64,000 nt of DNA from the NCBI GenBank assembly GCA_039030075.1, contig JBCCEW010000019.1, positions 45,269 through 109,268 on the forward strand, read 5' to 3'. Positions within the stretch are counted from its first letter, which is position 1; every line of letters begins with the position of its first letter. The position numbers were made by a program, and so were the translations under genes. This document shows, piece after piece, positions 26,099 through 34,824 of the stretch. Below the pieces are notes generated by a model, which saw only the letters and a program-made list of their open reading frames with translations, did no database searches and had not been told where the DNA came from. Source of the stretch: Myxococcota bacterium. GTDB taxonomy: Bacteria > Myxococcota_A > UBA9160 > SMWR01.

Positions 26099-26899
26099 CT
26101 ACTTTCTCTGGAACTGGGGGGTGCGCTTCTCGGCGAAGGCGCGCGGCCCCTCCTTGGCGTCCTGGCTCGCGAACACGGCCTGGCCGTACTCCCACTCGTG
26201 GCGCAGGGCAGCATCGAGCTCCATGCCGTCGCACTCGTGCAGGGTCCGGGTGATCGCCTCGACGGCGAGGGGCCCGTTGCGACCGATCGTGGCGGCGATC
26301 TCGAGCCCCTTCTCCAGGGCCTGGCCATCCGGCACCACGTGGCCGATCAGGCCGATCTCCTTCGCCTCGGGTGCGCGCAGGTGTTTCCCCGTCAGCAGGA
26401 TCTCGGCGGCCTGGGTGTACGGAATCTGCCGCGGCAGCCGCACCGCGGACCCGCCCATCGGGTAGAGGGACCAGCGCGCTTCGGAAACGCCGAAACGCGC
26501 ACTCTCGCCGGCCACTCGGATCTCCATCGCCTGCAGGAGCTCGGTCCCACCGGCGATCGCGACCCCTTCGACGGCTGCGACGATCGGCTTCGTCGGTCGG
26601 TAGTGGCGGAACAGCGCCTTGTAGACCACGTCCCGGTCGGCGGCGAGGCGGCCCTGCACGTCGATCTCCGGGTCTTCGTTGCCGCCGTCGCCGGCCATCC
26701 CCTTGAGATCCGCGCCCGAGCAGAAGTTGCCGCCCGCGCCGGTGACGACGATGCAGCGGACCTCCGCGTCCTGTGACGCCTCCTCATAGGCGTCGAACAT
26801 GCGGATCAGCATGGCTCCGGAAAGCGCGTTGTAGCGCTCGGGCCGGTTCATCGTGATGACCATCGTGTGGCCGTCGCGTTCGACGATCGCGTCGGGCAT
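26099..26899 (-). CDS. Enoyl-CoA hydratase/isomerase (crotonase family)
   Basis: 266 residues. Both oxyanion loops (NFCSGADLKGM ~59-69, VAIAGGTELLQAMEIRVA ~113-130) and both catalytic-type glutamates (GTELL, and VSEARWSLYPMG) are present, so hydratase activity is plausible. It is codirectional with the VOC gene but ~115 bp upstream. Substrate unknown. Confidence 0.9.
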   Translation of the reverse strand: MPDAIVERDGHTMVITMNRPERYNALSGAMLIRMFDAYEEASQDAEVRCIVVTGAGGNFCSGADLKGMAGDGGNEDPEIDVQGRLAADRDVVYKALFRHYRPTKPIVAAVEGVAIAGGTELLQAMEIRVAGESARFGVSEARWSLYPMGGSAVRLPRQIPYTQAAEILLTGKHLRAPEAKEIGLIGHVVPDGQALEKGLEIAATIGRNGPLAVEAITRTLHECDGMELDAALRHEWEYGQAVFASQDAKEGPRAFAEKRTPQFQRK

Positions 26900-27144
26900 G
26901 AAGCGTTCCTTCCTTCGAAAAAGCGCGGTCCAGCCTAGGAGACCCGGAGGGCCGGCTCGACCGTGACTTCGTGCCGCCGGTTGCGCCCGAATTGCCGGTC
27001 GGGTCCTGGGAAATACCGAGTGTGGGCTAAAGCCTTCACCTGACCCGCCGAAGAGAACCGTGACATCGCCTCTCGTGTGACCGCCCCGGGCTTGGAGCGA
27101 AGGACGCTTCCCAGCCCGCTTTGTGGACCGGAAAGGCATCGCTG

Positions 27145-28137
27145 ATGACCCCCCAGATCCGTCGCGCGGGTCGGCCCCCGGGCCACCGCGTCGCACTCCG
27201 CGCCCTCGCGGGCGCCGCCGCCGCCCTGGCGTTGGCCCTCCCGGCCACTGCCGGTCCCCTCTTCAAGAAGGGCGATCACGCCGGCGAGTACCACGCCTTC
27301 GACGACCACAGTCGCGAGGACCTGCGCCGCATCGATCTCTCCGGCGCCGATCTCCATTCGACGCGCCTGGTCGAGACGAACCTGAAGCGCGCCAACCTGG
27401 CCGAAGCCCGGCTCACCGAAGCCGTGCTCAACCGCGCGAAGCTGGCGCGCGCCAACCTGCGCGGCGCCACGCTCGACAACGCGAAGCTCCGCAAAGTGCA
27501 GGCCTACAAGGCCGACTTCAACGGCGCGAGCCTCGTCGCTGCGAAGGCGAGCGGCGCGAAGCTCGTCGGCGCGATCTTCGTCGACGCGAACCTCACGGAC
27601 GTCGACTTGCGCAAGGCGCAGGCGAAGCGCGCCCGCTTCGACGGCGCGGTGCTCGATGGCGCGCGACTTCAGCGCGCGAAGCTCCAGCGGACGGTCTTCA
27701 CCGGCGCTTCGCTGATCGAGGCCCGCCTGAACAAGGCGAACCTCCGTCATGCCCAGTTCCAGGGCGCCGTCCTCGACGGGGCGCGGCTCCGTGCGGCCAA
27801 CCTGCGCGACGCCGACTTCTCGGGTGCGAGTCTGCTCGGTGCAGACCTGCGCCGCGCAAAGCACGCCCAGCGTGCCGTCTGGATCGACGCCCTCTACGAC
27901 GCCGACACGCGTCTCCCGGCGGGCATCGACACGAGCACCATGACCTTCGTCTTCGGACTCTGTGAGAACGGCGACTTCCAGATCGACGCCGACCGCGACG
28001 GCGAAGCCGACCCCTGCGTCGCCGGCCAGGGCGCCGAGACCCCGTCTCCCCCGACCACTCCGCTGCCCGAGCCGGGCCTCCCGGCCGGACTCGCCGGGCT
28101 CGCCCTGCTCGTCTGGCTGTCGCGACGGCGCGACTAG
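27145..28137 (+). CDS. Pentapeptide-repeat protein with signal peptide and PEP-CTERM-like tail
   Basis: 330 residues. A signal peptide occupies ~1-36 (ending ALPATAG). About 30 pentapeptide repeats of A(N/D/R)LxxA type run from ~63 to ~240 (ADLHSTRL, ANLAEARL...), forming a right-handed quadrilateral beta-helix. The C-terminus has PLPEPGLPAG, a hydrophobic stretch and RRRD, matching a PEP-CTERM sorting signal. This is a second exosortase-type substrate after the one at 4475. ATG 27145 follows GGAAAGG. Surface structural or binding role inferred only. Confidence 0.88.
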   Translation: MTPQIRRAGRPPGHRVALRALAGAAAALALALPATAGPLFKKGDHAGEYHAFDDHSREDLRRIDLSGADLHSTRLVETNLKRANLAEARLTEAVLNRAKLARANLRGATLDNAKLRKVQAYKADFNGASLVAAKASGAKLVGAIFVDANLTDVDLRKAQAKRARFDGAVLDGARLQRAKLQRTVFTGASLIEARLNKANLRHAQFQGAVLDGARLRAANLRDADFSGASLLGADLRRAKHAQRAVWIDALYDADTRLPAGIDTSTMTFVFGLCENGDFQIDADRDGEADPCVAGQGAETPSPPTTPLPEPGLPAGLAGLALLVWLSRRRD

Positions 28138-28242
28138 CCCGCTTCGTTCCTCCCTCTCGCTCCCTCGCTGCTTCCCTCCCTCCTCCGATCCCTCCCCCCT
28201 CGAGCCGCGGGGCCTGTGCACTCCCCCCCTCCACGCGCGGGC
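28138..28242. other. Polypyrimidine tract after the pentapeptide gene
   Basis: From ~28140 to ~28210 the plus strand is almost all C and T, with repeated CTCCCT. No gene visible. Strong strand asymmetry could affect DNA structure or mark transcript termination. Confidence 0.5.
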
Positions 28243-28395
28243 CCCGCGGACTCGAACCCACCGCGGGAACAGCGAAATTTCTCGGCCCGGTGTGAAGCAC
28301 CTCACACCGGCTGGGCGACACCTCGGGCACTCTCCACTCGGGGTACGGACGAAGTGAGGCCCGGAAGCCGTGAAATCACCCGCGCGGCTTCCGGG
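28243..28395 (+). promoter_or_regulatory. Cluster of three strong hairpins upstream of the acyl-CoA ligase
   Basis: Three perfect inverted repeats lie in 153 bp: CCCGCGG/CCGCGGG (28243-28249 with 28261-28267, 11-nt loop), CCGGTGTG/CACACCGG (28287-28294 with 28303-28310, 8-nt loop), and an 11-bp stem 28360-28370 with 28385-28395 (CCCGGAAGCCG; 14-nt loop). They lie 100-250 bp before the ligase start and after the pentapeptide stop. The arrangement could be a structured leader, a small RNA, or a terminator plus operators. No T-run follows any stem. It does not match a riboswitch that I recognise. Confidence 0.45.
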
Positions 28396-28496
28396 TCTCC
28401 TTCCTTCCCGCCAGAGCCGAACGCGGCGAAACGTCCTCCCGCTCCCGCCCGCAGCGCCTAGACTCGGGATCCTTTGCCTCGAGGAGGGTGCGGCCG

Positions 28497-30191
28497 ATGG
28501 GCCTTGGCTACGACGAAGCGATCGCGATGCTGACTGGCCCGGGTGGCCCCTTCGAAATCGAAGAGGCCGAGATCCGCGGCCAACGCCTCAAGGTGTTCAA
28601 GAGCACGCCGCCGTCGCTGCGCGCCGTGTTCGACCTGGCGCGCACCCGCGGTGACCAGCCCTTCCTGGTCTACGAAGACGAGCAGTGGAGCTTTGGCGAG
28701 GTCATGCGCCACGCCGACGCGCTGGGTGCCGCGCTCGTCGAACGCTACGGCGTCGAGCCGGGGGATCGCGTGTCGATCGCGATGCGCAACTATCCGGAGT
28801 GGATCGTCGCGTTCGCGGCGATCACCTCGGTGGGCGGCGTCGCCGTCCTGCAGAACGCCTGGTGGACCGCAGACGAGATCGACTATGGGCTGCGCGACTC
28901 GGGCAGCAAGGTGCTCATCGCCGACCTCGAACGACTCGAACGTGCCCAGGCCACCATCGCCGACGCCGGTGTCGCGACGGTGGTGGTGCGCAGCGAAGAC
29001 CGGTCGCTGCCCGCCGGCGTCGACCGCTACGAAGACGTCGTCGCCCTCGGAACGCCGATGCCGGCCGTCGACATCGACCCGCACGCCGACGCGACCATCC
29101 TCTATACGTCGGGCACGACGGGTCGCCCGAAGGGCGCCGTCTCCACCCACCACGCCGTGCTGTCGGCGATGGGCGCCTTCGGATGTCGCGGCATGGCGCT
29201 GGCGCTGACCAGCGGGCAAGGCGACGATGCGGAGGCCGCGCCGGCACCGCCGCCGGCGCTCTGCTTCATCCTGGTGGTCCCGCTCTTCCACGTCACGGGC
29301 TGCGTGGCGGTGATGCTCTCCTGCTTCGGCGGCGGCCACAAGCTGGTGATGATGTACAAGTGGGAACCCGGCCGTGCCCTCCAGCTGATCGAGCGCGAGA
29401 AGGTCAGCAACTTCGTCGGCGTACCGACGATGTCCTGGGACCTGCTCGAGAGCCCCGACTTCGAGAAATACGACACGACGAGCCTCGCCTTCGTCGGTGG
29501 CGGCGGCGCGCCCGCGCCCCCCGAGCTGGTGAAGCGCGTCGATGGCAGCTTCCGCAACGCGGCGCCGGGCATTGGCTACGGCATGACCGAGACCAACGCC
29601 TACGGACCGCAGAACGCGGGTGACGACTACCTGCGCAAGCCGACCAGCTGCGGTCGCACGGTGCCGGTCGTCGAGATGAAGGTCGCCCACGAGGACGGCG
29701 TGGCGCTGCCTTCGGGCGAAGTCGGCGAGATCTGGTTCCGCGGACCCAACCTGATCCGCGGCTACTGGAACCGTCCCGAAGCCACGGCCGAGACGATCGT
29801 CGACGGCTGGCTGCGCAGCGGCGACATCGGCCGCATCGACGAAGAGGGATTCGTCTACGTCCAGGACCGCGCGAAGGACATGGTCCTGCGCGGCGGCGAG
29901 AACATCTACTGCGCTGAGGTCGAGGCCGCGATCTACGAACACCCGGCGGTGTACGAGGCCGCGGTGTTCGGCATGCCCCACGAACGACTCGGCGAAGAGG
30001 TGGCGGCGGCGATCGTGGTCAAGGACGGGCACCAGCTCGAGACGGCGGAGCTGCAGGCCCACGTCCGCGAGCGTCTGGCGGGGTTCAAGGTGCCGTCGAT
30101 CGTGCAGCTGGGCTCGACCTCGCTCCCGCGCAACGCGTCGGGGAAGATCCTGAAGCGCGAGATCCGCGACGCCCTGGTCGACGCGGGCTAG
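28497..30191 (+). CDS. AMP-binding acyl-CoA synthetase/ligase
   Basis: 564 residues of the ANL superfamily, which activates a carboxylate as acyl-AMP and then forms acyl-CoA. The P-loop TSGTTGRPKGA is at ~204, GYGMTETN at ~359, the hinge DRAKDMVLRGGENIY at ~460 and the catalytic Lys in NASGKILKRE near 551. ATG 28497 has GAGGAGG at 28481-28487; a GTG at 28488 is too close to that site. Located among crotonases, it probably feeds fatty or cyclic acids into beta-oxidation. Confidence 0.95.
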   Translation: MGLGYDEAIAMLTGPGGPFEIEEAEIRGQRLKVFKSTPPSLRAVFDLARTRGDQPFLVYEDEQWSFGEVMRHADALGAALVERYGVEPGDRVSIAMRNYPEWIVAFAAITSVGGVAVLQNAWWTADEIDYGLRDSGSKVLIADLERLERAQATIADAGVATVVVRSEDRSLPAGVDRYEDVVALGTPMPAVDIDPHADATILYTSGTTGRPKGAVSTHHAVLSAMGAFGCRGMALALTSGQGDDAEAAPAPPPALCFILVVPLFHVTGCVAVMLSCFGGGHKLVMMYKWEPGRALQLIEREKVSNFVGVPTMSWDLLESPDFEKYDTTSLAFVGGGGAPAPPELVKRVDGSFRNAAPGIGYGMTETNAYGPQNAGDDYLRKPTSCGRTVPVVEMKVAHEDGVALPSGEVGEIWFRGPNLIRGYWNRPEATAETIVDGWLRSGDIGRIDEEGFVYVQDRAKDMVLRGGENIYCAEVEAAIYEHPAVYEAAVFGMPHERLGEEVAAAIVVKDGHQLETAELQAHVRERLAGFKVPSIVQLGSTSLPRNASGKILKREIRDALVDAG

Positions 30192-30215
30192 CGCGCCGGA
30201 GACACGGGCGAGCGC

Positions 30216-30779
30216 TCAGCGCTCGGGGTCGTCCTCGGCGTGAAGGGCGCGCAGCGCGTCCACCTCTTCCGGGGTGAGCACACCGCTGCGCTCCAGGCGC
30301 GCGAGGCGCTGGGCCGCCGGATCCTCGGGCTCGCGTCGATCCGCCTGGCGCAGGGTCCGCGCGACGTCCTGGCCCCGTTCGAGGGCTTCGTCGAAGCGCG
30401 CCCGGAGCGCATCGGCGTCGTCGATTTCGAGGGAGCCGCGCGCTTCGAAGTGCTCGCGGAAGACCTGGCCCACGGCCACCGTGGAAGCCCCGGCCAGCGC
30501 CATCTGGGCGGCACCCCCCGCCAACCAACCCGCGCCGGGCAACGCCTTGAGCGTACTCGCGCCCAAGCGGGCCAACGAGGCCCCGGCGATCGCGCCGAGC
30601 AGGGCACGGCCCTGAACCGCGTCGAAGGGAACGTCGTAGCGCTCGGCGAGGCGCCGCAGCAGATCCAGCTGCACGGTCGTGACCGCCGCGACGTCGGCGA
30701 TGGGGACGGGCGTGGCGGCAGCCGCGATCGCGGCCGCCGCGTGGCGGAGGATCAGCTCGGTGGTCCGGTCGAGGGCCAT
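30216..30779 (-). CDS. DUF697-like membrane-associated protein with SHOCT-like tail
   Basis: 187 residues. Two hydrophobic helices, near 12-30 (AAAAIAAAATPVPIADVAAV) and 60-105 (Gly/Ala-rich), resemble the GTPase-associated DUF697 proteins. The C-terminal RLARLERSGVLTPEEVDAL is a short SHOCT-type motif (oligomerisation). Function unknown; the start may be GTG 30785. Confidence 0.65.
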   Translation of the reverse strand: MALDRTTELILRHAAAAIAAAATPVPIADVAAVTTVQLDLLRRLAERYDVPFDAVQGRALLGAIAGASLARLGASTLKALPGAGWLAGGAAQMALAGASTVAVGQVFREHFEARGSLEIDDADALRARFDEALERGQDVARTLRQADRREPEDPAAQRLARLERSGVLTPEEVDALRALHAEDDPER

Positions 30780-31012
30780 CCTCACGAGGAGAGCAAGTGG
30801 CGTGCCTTCCCGCCAGGGGGTTTCCGCCCTGCCTGACGACTCGCCCGCAGCTGGAAGCCGGCACCCGCGGCCCCGGGGTGCAGCTCCGACCCGGCACCCC
30901 GCGTGTTCCGGCTTCCCCCGACCGCTACTCCCGCCCCAAACGGCCCCCGGCGGGGAGAGGGTTGCTAGAATCGCGGCTCCCCCACGCACGTCGTGGGCGC
31001 CGGAGCGCCTCG

Positions 31013-32734
31013 ATGTACCTCTCTTATTACGGGTTTCGCGAGAAGCCCTTCGCCTTGAGCCCAGACCCGCGATTCCTGTACCTCTCGGATTCCCACCGAG
31101 AGGTGTTGGGGCACCTCGTCTATGGCATCGAACAGGGCGAGGGGTTCATGGCGATCACCGGCGAAGTCGGCACGGGCAAGACCACGCTCTGCCGCACCCT
31201 GCTCAGTCGCCTGGGCGCCGAGTCCGAGGTCGCCTTCCTCTTCAACCCGACGCTCACCCCGCTCGAGCTGCTGAAGGCGATCAACGCCGAGTTCGGACTC
31301 TCGACGTTCGGCGAATCGCGGCCCGAGCTGACCGAAGTCCTCAACGGGTTCCTGCTCGAACAGAGTGCCCAGGGGCGGCGGGTGTTGCTGATCGTGGACG
31401 AGGCCCAGAACCTCGAGACCGAGACCCTCGAGCAGCTGCGCTTGCTCTCGAATCTCGAGACCGAGACGACGAAGCTCCTGCAGATCGTCCTGCTCGGACA
31501 ACCCGAACTCGACGAGAAGCTCGCGCAAACCGAGATGCGCCAGCTCCGCCAACGCATCAGCGTGTGGTGGCACCTGGGACCGCTCGAAGCGAAGGAAACC
31601 GCCGCCTACGTTCGGCACCGGCTGCGGATCGCCGGCGCGCTCGACCGTCCCATCTTCACCGACGGCGGGCTGAAGGCGGTCCACCAGTTGAGTCGCGGCG
31701 TCCCGCGCGTGATCAACCTGGTGTGCGACCGCGCGCTGCTGGCCGGCTATGCGGAACAGCAGGCCCAGATCGACCGCAAGCTCGTCTCGCGCACGGCCAC
31801 CGAGCTGCGCCCCGCGCGCACCCGGCGCGCCTCGAGTCGCTGGGCCTTCGGCGGTCGCGCCGGGGCCCTCGCGTTCGCGACGGGCATCGCCCTGGCGATC
31901 GCGCTCGCCGGCGCAATGCGCCAACCCGGCTCTGCGCCCCCCGAACCGCCCGCGGTGAGCGCTGCGCCTCCCGCGGCACCTGCGCCGGTCGTGGCGGATC
32001 CGTTGAAGCCGGAGCCTGCGCCGGTCGAGGTCGCCCGGCCCGAACCGCCGGCCCCCCGCGTCCCGCTGCAGGGCGTCGCGCTCGAGCGCCTGCTGCGCAC
32101 CCAGACCCCGGACGCGGCCCGCTCGGCCACGCTCGACGCGATCCTCGCCGCCTGGGAGCTTCCGCCGACCGAAGGCGAGCCCATCGAAGAGGAAGACCTG
32201 CGCGCGCGGCTGTCATCACAGCGCCTCGAGCTGCTGCCGGTCCGCCCGGAGATGACGGCCTTGCTCGACGCCGCAACGCCGGCGATCGTATCCCTGCGCG
32301 ACCGCGCGGGAGTCGCGCGGGTCGCGCTGTTGCGATCGGTCGTGGGGGACCGCGTGGAGCTCGAAGGCGTCGTGCGGGGAGAGAGCGTGAGCATCGAGAC
32401 CGCCGAGTTGCTGCAACACCTGGACGGCGAGGTCTATGCAGTCTGGCGCGATCACGAGGATCTGCCGCGCGTGATTCGGCCCGGCGACCAGGGACGCCCG
32501 GTGGTGTGGTTGCAGCAGGTGCTGGGAGAGCTCGGCTACTACCGCGAAACCGCGCACGGAAGCTTCGACGAACGCACCCGCGACGCGGTGTCGCGCTTCC
32601 AGTGGGACCGCAGCATCGAGGTGGACGGCGCCGTCGGCCCGCGCACCCAGATGAGTCTCTACGACGCGCTGCCCCGCTACACCACGCCGAGCCTGCTCCC
32701 CGAGTCCGTGAACCTCGCTCGCGCCTCTTCGTAG
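31013..32734 (+). CDS. ExeA/GspA-like AAA ATPase with transmembrane helix and peptidoglycan-binding domain
   Basis: 573 residues. The AAA module (~1-265) starts with the family YYGFREKPFALSPDPRFLY. Walker A is GEVGTGKTT (50-58), Walker B VLLIVDEAQNL (124-134) and sensor/arginine LRQRIS near 180. One transmembrane helix lies at ~284-303, then a Pro/Ala-rich linker and a PG-binding-1 domain at ~491-550 (GDQGRPVVWLQQVLGELGYY, VDGAVGPRT). In Aeromonas, ExeA with ExeB remodels peptidoglycan for assembly of the type II secretin. Related ATPases sit in PEP-CTERM/exosortase loci. No ExeB homologue is adjacent. Confidence 0.9.
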   Translation: MYLSYYGFREKPFALSPDPRFLYLSDSHREVLGHLVYGIEQGEGFMAITGEVGTGKTTLCRTLLSRLGAESEVAFLFNPTLTPLELLKAINAEFGLSTFGESRPELTEVLNGFLLEQSAQGRRVLLIVDEAQNLETETLEQLRLLSNLETETTKLLQIVLLGQPELDEKLAQTEMRQLRQRISVWWHLGPLEAKETAAYVRHRLRIAGALDRPIFTDGGLKAVHQLSRGVPRVINLVCDRALLAGYAEQQAQIDRKLVSRTATELRPARTRRASSRWAFGGRAGALAFATGIALAIALAGAMRQPGSAPPEPPAVSAAPPAAPAPVVADPLKPEPAPVEVARPEPPAPRVPLQGVALERLLRTQTPDAARSATLDAILAAWELPPTEGEPIEEEDLRARLSSQRLELLPVRPEMTALLDAATPAIVSLRDRAGVARVALLRSVVGDRVELEGVVRGESVSIETAELLQHLDGEVYAVWRDHEDLPRVIRPGDQGRPVVWLQQVLGELGYYRETAHGSFDERTRDAVSRFQWDRSIEVDGAVGPRTQMSLYDALPRYTTPSLLPESVNLARASS

Positions 32735-32766
32735 TCGCGAGCCCCGTCGACAGAAAACAGGAGACC

Positions 32767-33753
32767 ATGGCGACGGGCTCGTACAAGCGCTGGCGGAGCG
32801 TGCTGCCGTGGGTCGTGTCGGCGGGGCTGCTCTTCTACGTCTTCGGCTACGCGACCGACTGGGGTCGGCTGCTCGGGGCGATGGGCGAGGCCGACGTGCC
32901 GTGGTTCCTGTTCTACGCCACGGCCGACCGTCTCGCCTTCTTCATTGCGTGGACGTCGTTGTCCGCGGTCGCGCTGCGACGCTTCGTCGTGCAGGTCCCG
33001 GTCTTCTCGGTGTTCGCGATTCGCGGCGGCTCCGAGCTGGCCCGCGCGGTGAGCAACCCGCTCTCCGACGCCGCCTACTTCATCGGCCTCGTGCAGCTCT
33101 GCGGCGGTCGCTACGACGCCGTGGTGGCCGCCGCGTTGGTGCCCGTCGTCAGCCACATGTTCGTGATGCTGATCCAGGTGACGATCGCCCTGCCCTTCCA
33201 GGCAGGCGGCGTGATGGCCGTGCCGGGTGTGTTCTTCACCGCCGTGGCCATGTGGGTCGTGGTGGCGGTGGCGGCGGTGCTGATCTGGTCCGCTCGCCGC
33301 GGGCGGGTGACCAGCAAGCGCCTCGAGCCGATCAACGCCTGGCTCGACCGCTTCCCGCCGCGCGCCATTGCGCCGTTCATCTGGGGTTTCGGCCTGCTCG
33401 CCCTCTTCGACGTGCACATCCAGTACCTGGCTTCCCACGCATTCGGGGTGGCGATCGACTGGACGGCGATGGCTGCGCGTCTCCCGATCATCTATCTCAC
33501 CTTCCTGATTCCGACCCTCGGCAACTTCGGGACCCGGGAGCTCACCTGGGCGGCGCTCTTCGGTGAGTTCGGCGACCGCGACCACCTGATCGCCTACGCC
33601 TTCTCGATCAACGCGATCTTCCTCGTGCTCAACGTGATCCTGGGCGTGATCTTCCTGTCGCGGGCGCTCCAGCTGATCCGCGCGGTTCGCGAAGCCCGGC
33701 GTGAGGGGGAACGCGTTCCCCAGCCGATCTTCCCCGACCCGACGGACACCTGA
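32767..33753 (+). CDS. YbhN/AglD-type (lysylphosphatidylglycerol synthase TM region) membrane protein
   Basis: 328 residues, eight or so helices. A flippase-like pattern with RLAFFIAWTSLSAVALRR, RGGSELARAVSNPLSDAAYF and PTLGNFGTRELTWAALFG matches the UPF0104/YbhN family. Members include lipid-flippase or lipid-linked sugar functions. It lies 32 bp downstream of the ExeA-like ATPase, same strand, with AGGAG close to ATG 32767. Confidence 0.82.
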   Translation: MATGSYKRWRSVLPWVVSAGLLFYVFGYATDWGRLLGAMGEADVPWFLFYATADRLAFFIAWTSLSAVALRRFVVQVPVFSVFAIRGGSELARAVSNPLSDAAYFIGLVQLCGGRYDAVVAAALVPVVSHMFVMLIQVTIALPFQAGGVMAVPGVFFTAVAMWVVVAVAAVLIWSARRGRVTSKRLEPINAWLDRFPPRAIAPFIWGFGLLALFDVHIQYLASHAFGVAIDWTAMAARLPIIYLTFLIPTLGNFGTRELTWAALFGEFGDRDHLIAYAFSINAIFLVLNVILGVIFLSRALQLIRAVREARREGERVPQPIFPDPTDT

Positions 33754-33845
33754 AGCGGCGCGTTCGTGTGCACGGGGCGCCGTGCGCGTTACGATACAGG
33801 CCCCGCCCTCCCGCCCAGCTTCCCTCCTCCCTGCGGAGTACGCCG

Positions 33846-34040
33846 ATGGCGAGAAAGAGCAAGACGGCCGTCTTGAAGCGGCAGCGCGAGCTGAAGAAGG
33901 CGGAGAAGGCCGCTGCAAAGCGCGAGAAGCGGGCCACACGCGAGGGCGTCGCGGCGGACGAAGACGTCGCCACCCAGGACGACCTGGCCGGTTACGGCCT
34001 CGTCGAAGAAGAAGAACCCGAAGTCGAGCAGGAAGCCTGA
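33846..34040 (+). CDS. Small Lys-rich/acidic-tailed protein
   Basis: 64 residues: the first half is a basic helix (ARKSKTAVLKRQRELKKAEKAAAKR), the second is acidic (EDVATQDD, EEEEPEVEQE). It is followed after 4 bp by the NYN-domain gene, pointing to co-translation. Such basic helices often bind nucleic acids; no family function known. Confidence 0.7.
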   Translation: MARKSKTAVLKRQRELKKAEKAAAKREKRATREGVAADEDVATQDDLAGYGLVEEEEPEVEQEA

Positions 34041-34044
34041 GCGC

Positions 34045-34815
34045 TTGGCCAACAACGAACCTCTGATCGCCGTCTTCATCGACTACGAGAACCTGGCCAT
34101 CGGCGTCCGCCGGATGCGCAAGGGCTCGTTCCAGATCGACCTGGTCCTGCGGCGTCTCCTGCAGCGGGGCCGCATCGTCTACAAGCGCGCCTACTGCGAT
34201 TGGGGCAACTACCGCGAGGCCGTGCGCGAGTTCCACACCCACGGCATCGAGCTCGTCGACATTCCCCAGTCGAAGGCGAGTGGCAAGAACAGCGCCGACA
34301 TCCACATGGTCGTCGACGCGCTGGACCTCTGTTACCAGAAGGACCACATCGATTCCTTCGCCTTGATCTCGGGCGACAGCGACTTCTCGCCGCTCGTCGC
34401 GAAGCTCAAGGAGAACGAGAAGTGGGTGGTCGGCTGCGGCGTGAAGAGCTCGACCTCCGATCTCCTGATCGGGAGCTGTGACGAGTTCGTCTACTACGAC
34501 GACCTGATCCGGGACGTCGAAGCGAAGAAAAAGAAGAAGAAGCCCTCGACGAAGAAGAAGGACGACTCGGGCAACAAGAAGGACGAGCTGGCCGACAAGA
34601 TCCTCGAAGCCGTCGATTCCCTGGAACGCGACTACGACACGATCTGGGGTTCGATGGTCAAGCAGACGATCCGGCGGCTCTTCCCCGGCTTCAACGAGGG
34701 CTACTACGGAGCCCGCTCCTTCGCCGATGTGCTCGAGATGGTCGAGAAAGACGGCCACATCGACCTCGAGTTCGACGAGGACCGCGGCAACTACGTCGTG
34801 CGCCCGCGGCGCTAG
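34045..34815 (+). CDS. NYN (LabA/DUF88) domain protein with C-terminal LOTUS/OST-HTH domain
   Basis: 256 residues. The NYN/PIN-like nuclease fold has acidic residues in FIDYEN (~11-16), KNSADIHMVVDALDL (~82-96) and ISGDSDFSPLV (~111-121). A poly-lysine linker (~156-178) leads to a LOTUS/OST-HTH domain with GARSFADVLEMV. Such proteins are RNA-processing nucleases. The start is TTG 34045 with AGGAAG at 34030-34035; no ATG lies upstream of the catalytic motif. Confidence 0.88.
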   Translation: MANNEPLIAVFIDYENLAIGVRRMRKGSFQIDLVLRRLLQRGRIVYKRAYCDWGNYREAVREFHTHGIELVDIPQSKASGKNSADIHMVVDALDLCYQKDHIDSFALISGDSDFSPLVAKLKENEKWVVGCGVKSSTSDLLIGSCDEFVYYDDLIRDVEAKKKKKKPSTKKKDDSGNKKDELADKILEAVDSLERDYDTIWGSMVKQTIRRLFPGFNEGYYGARSFADVLEMVEKDGHIDLEFDEDRGNYVVRPRR

Positions 34816-34824
34816 GCGGCGGCC

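Noticed and set aside
28243..28345. tRNA-like T-arm (GGTTCGAGTCC) and Ser-tRNA-like 5' sequence on the minus strand
   Set aside because: The five-base T-stem and the acceptor stem do not pair; the sequence instead forms a 7-bp hairpin with an 11-nt loop.
28458..30062. A 534-codon minus-strand frame opposite the acyl-CoA ligase
   Set aside because: The ligase has all ANL motifs; the antisense product has none.
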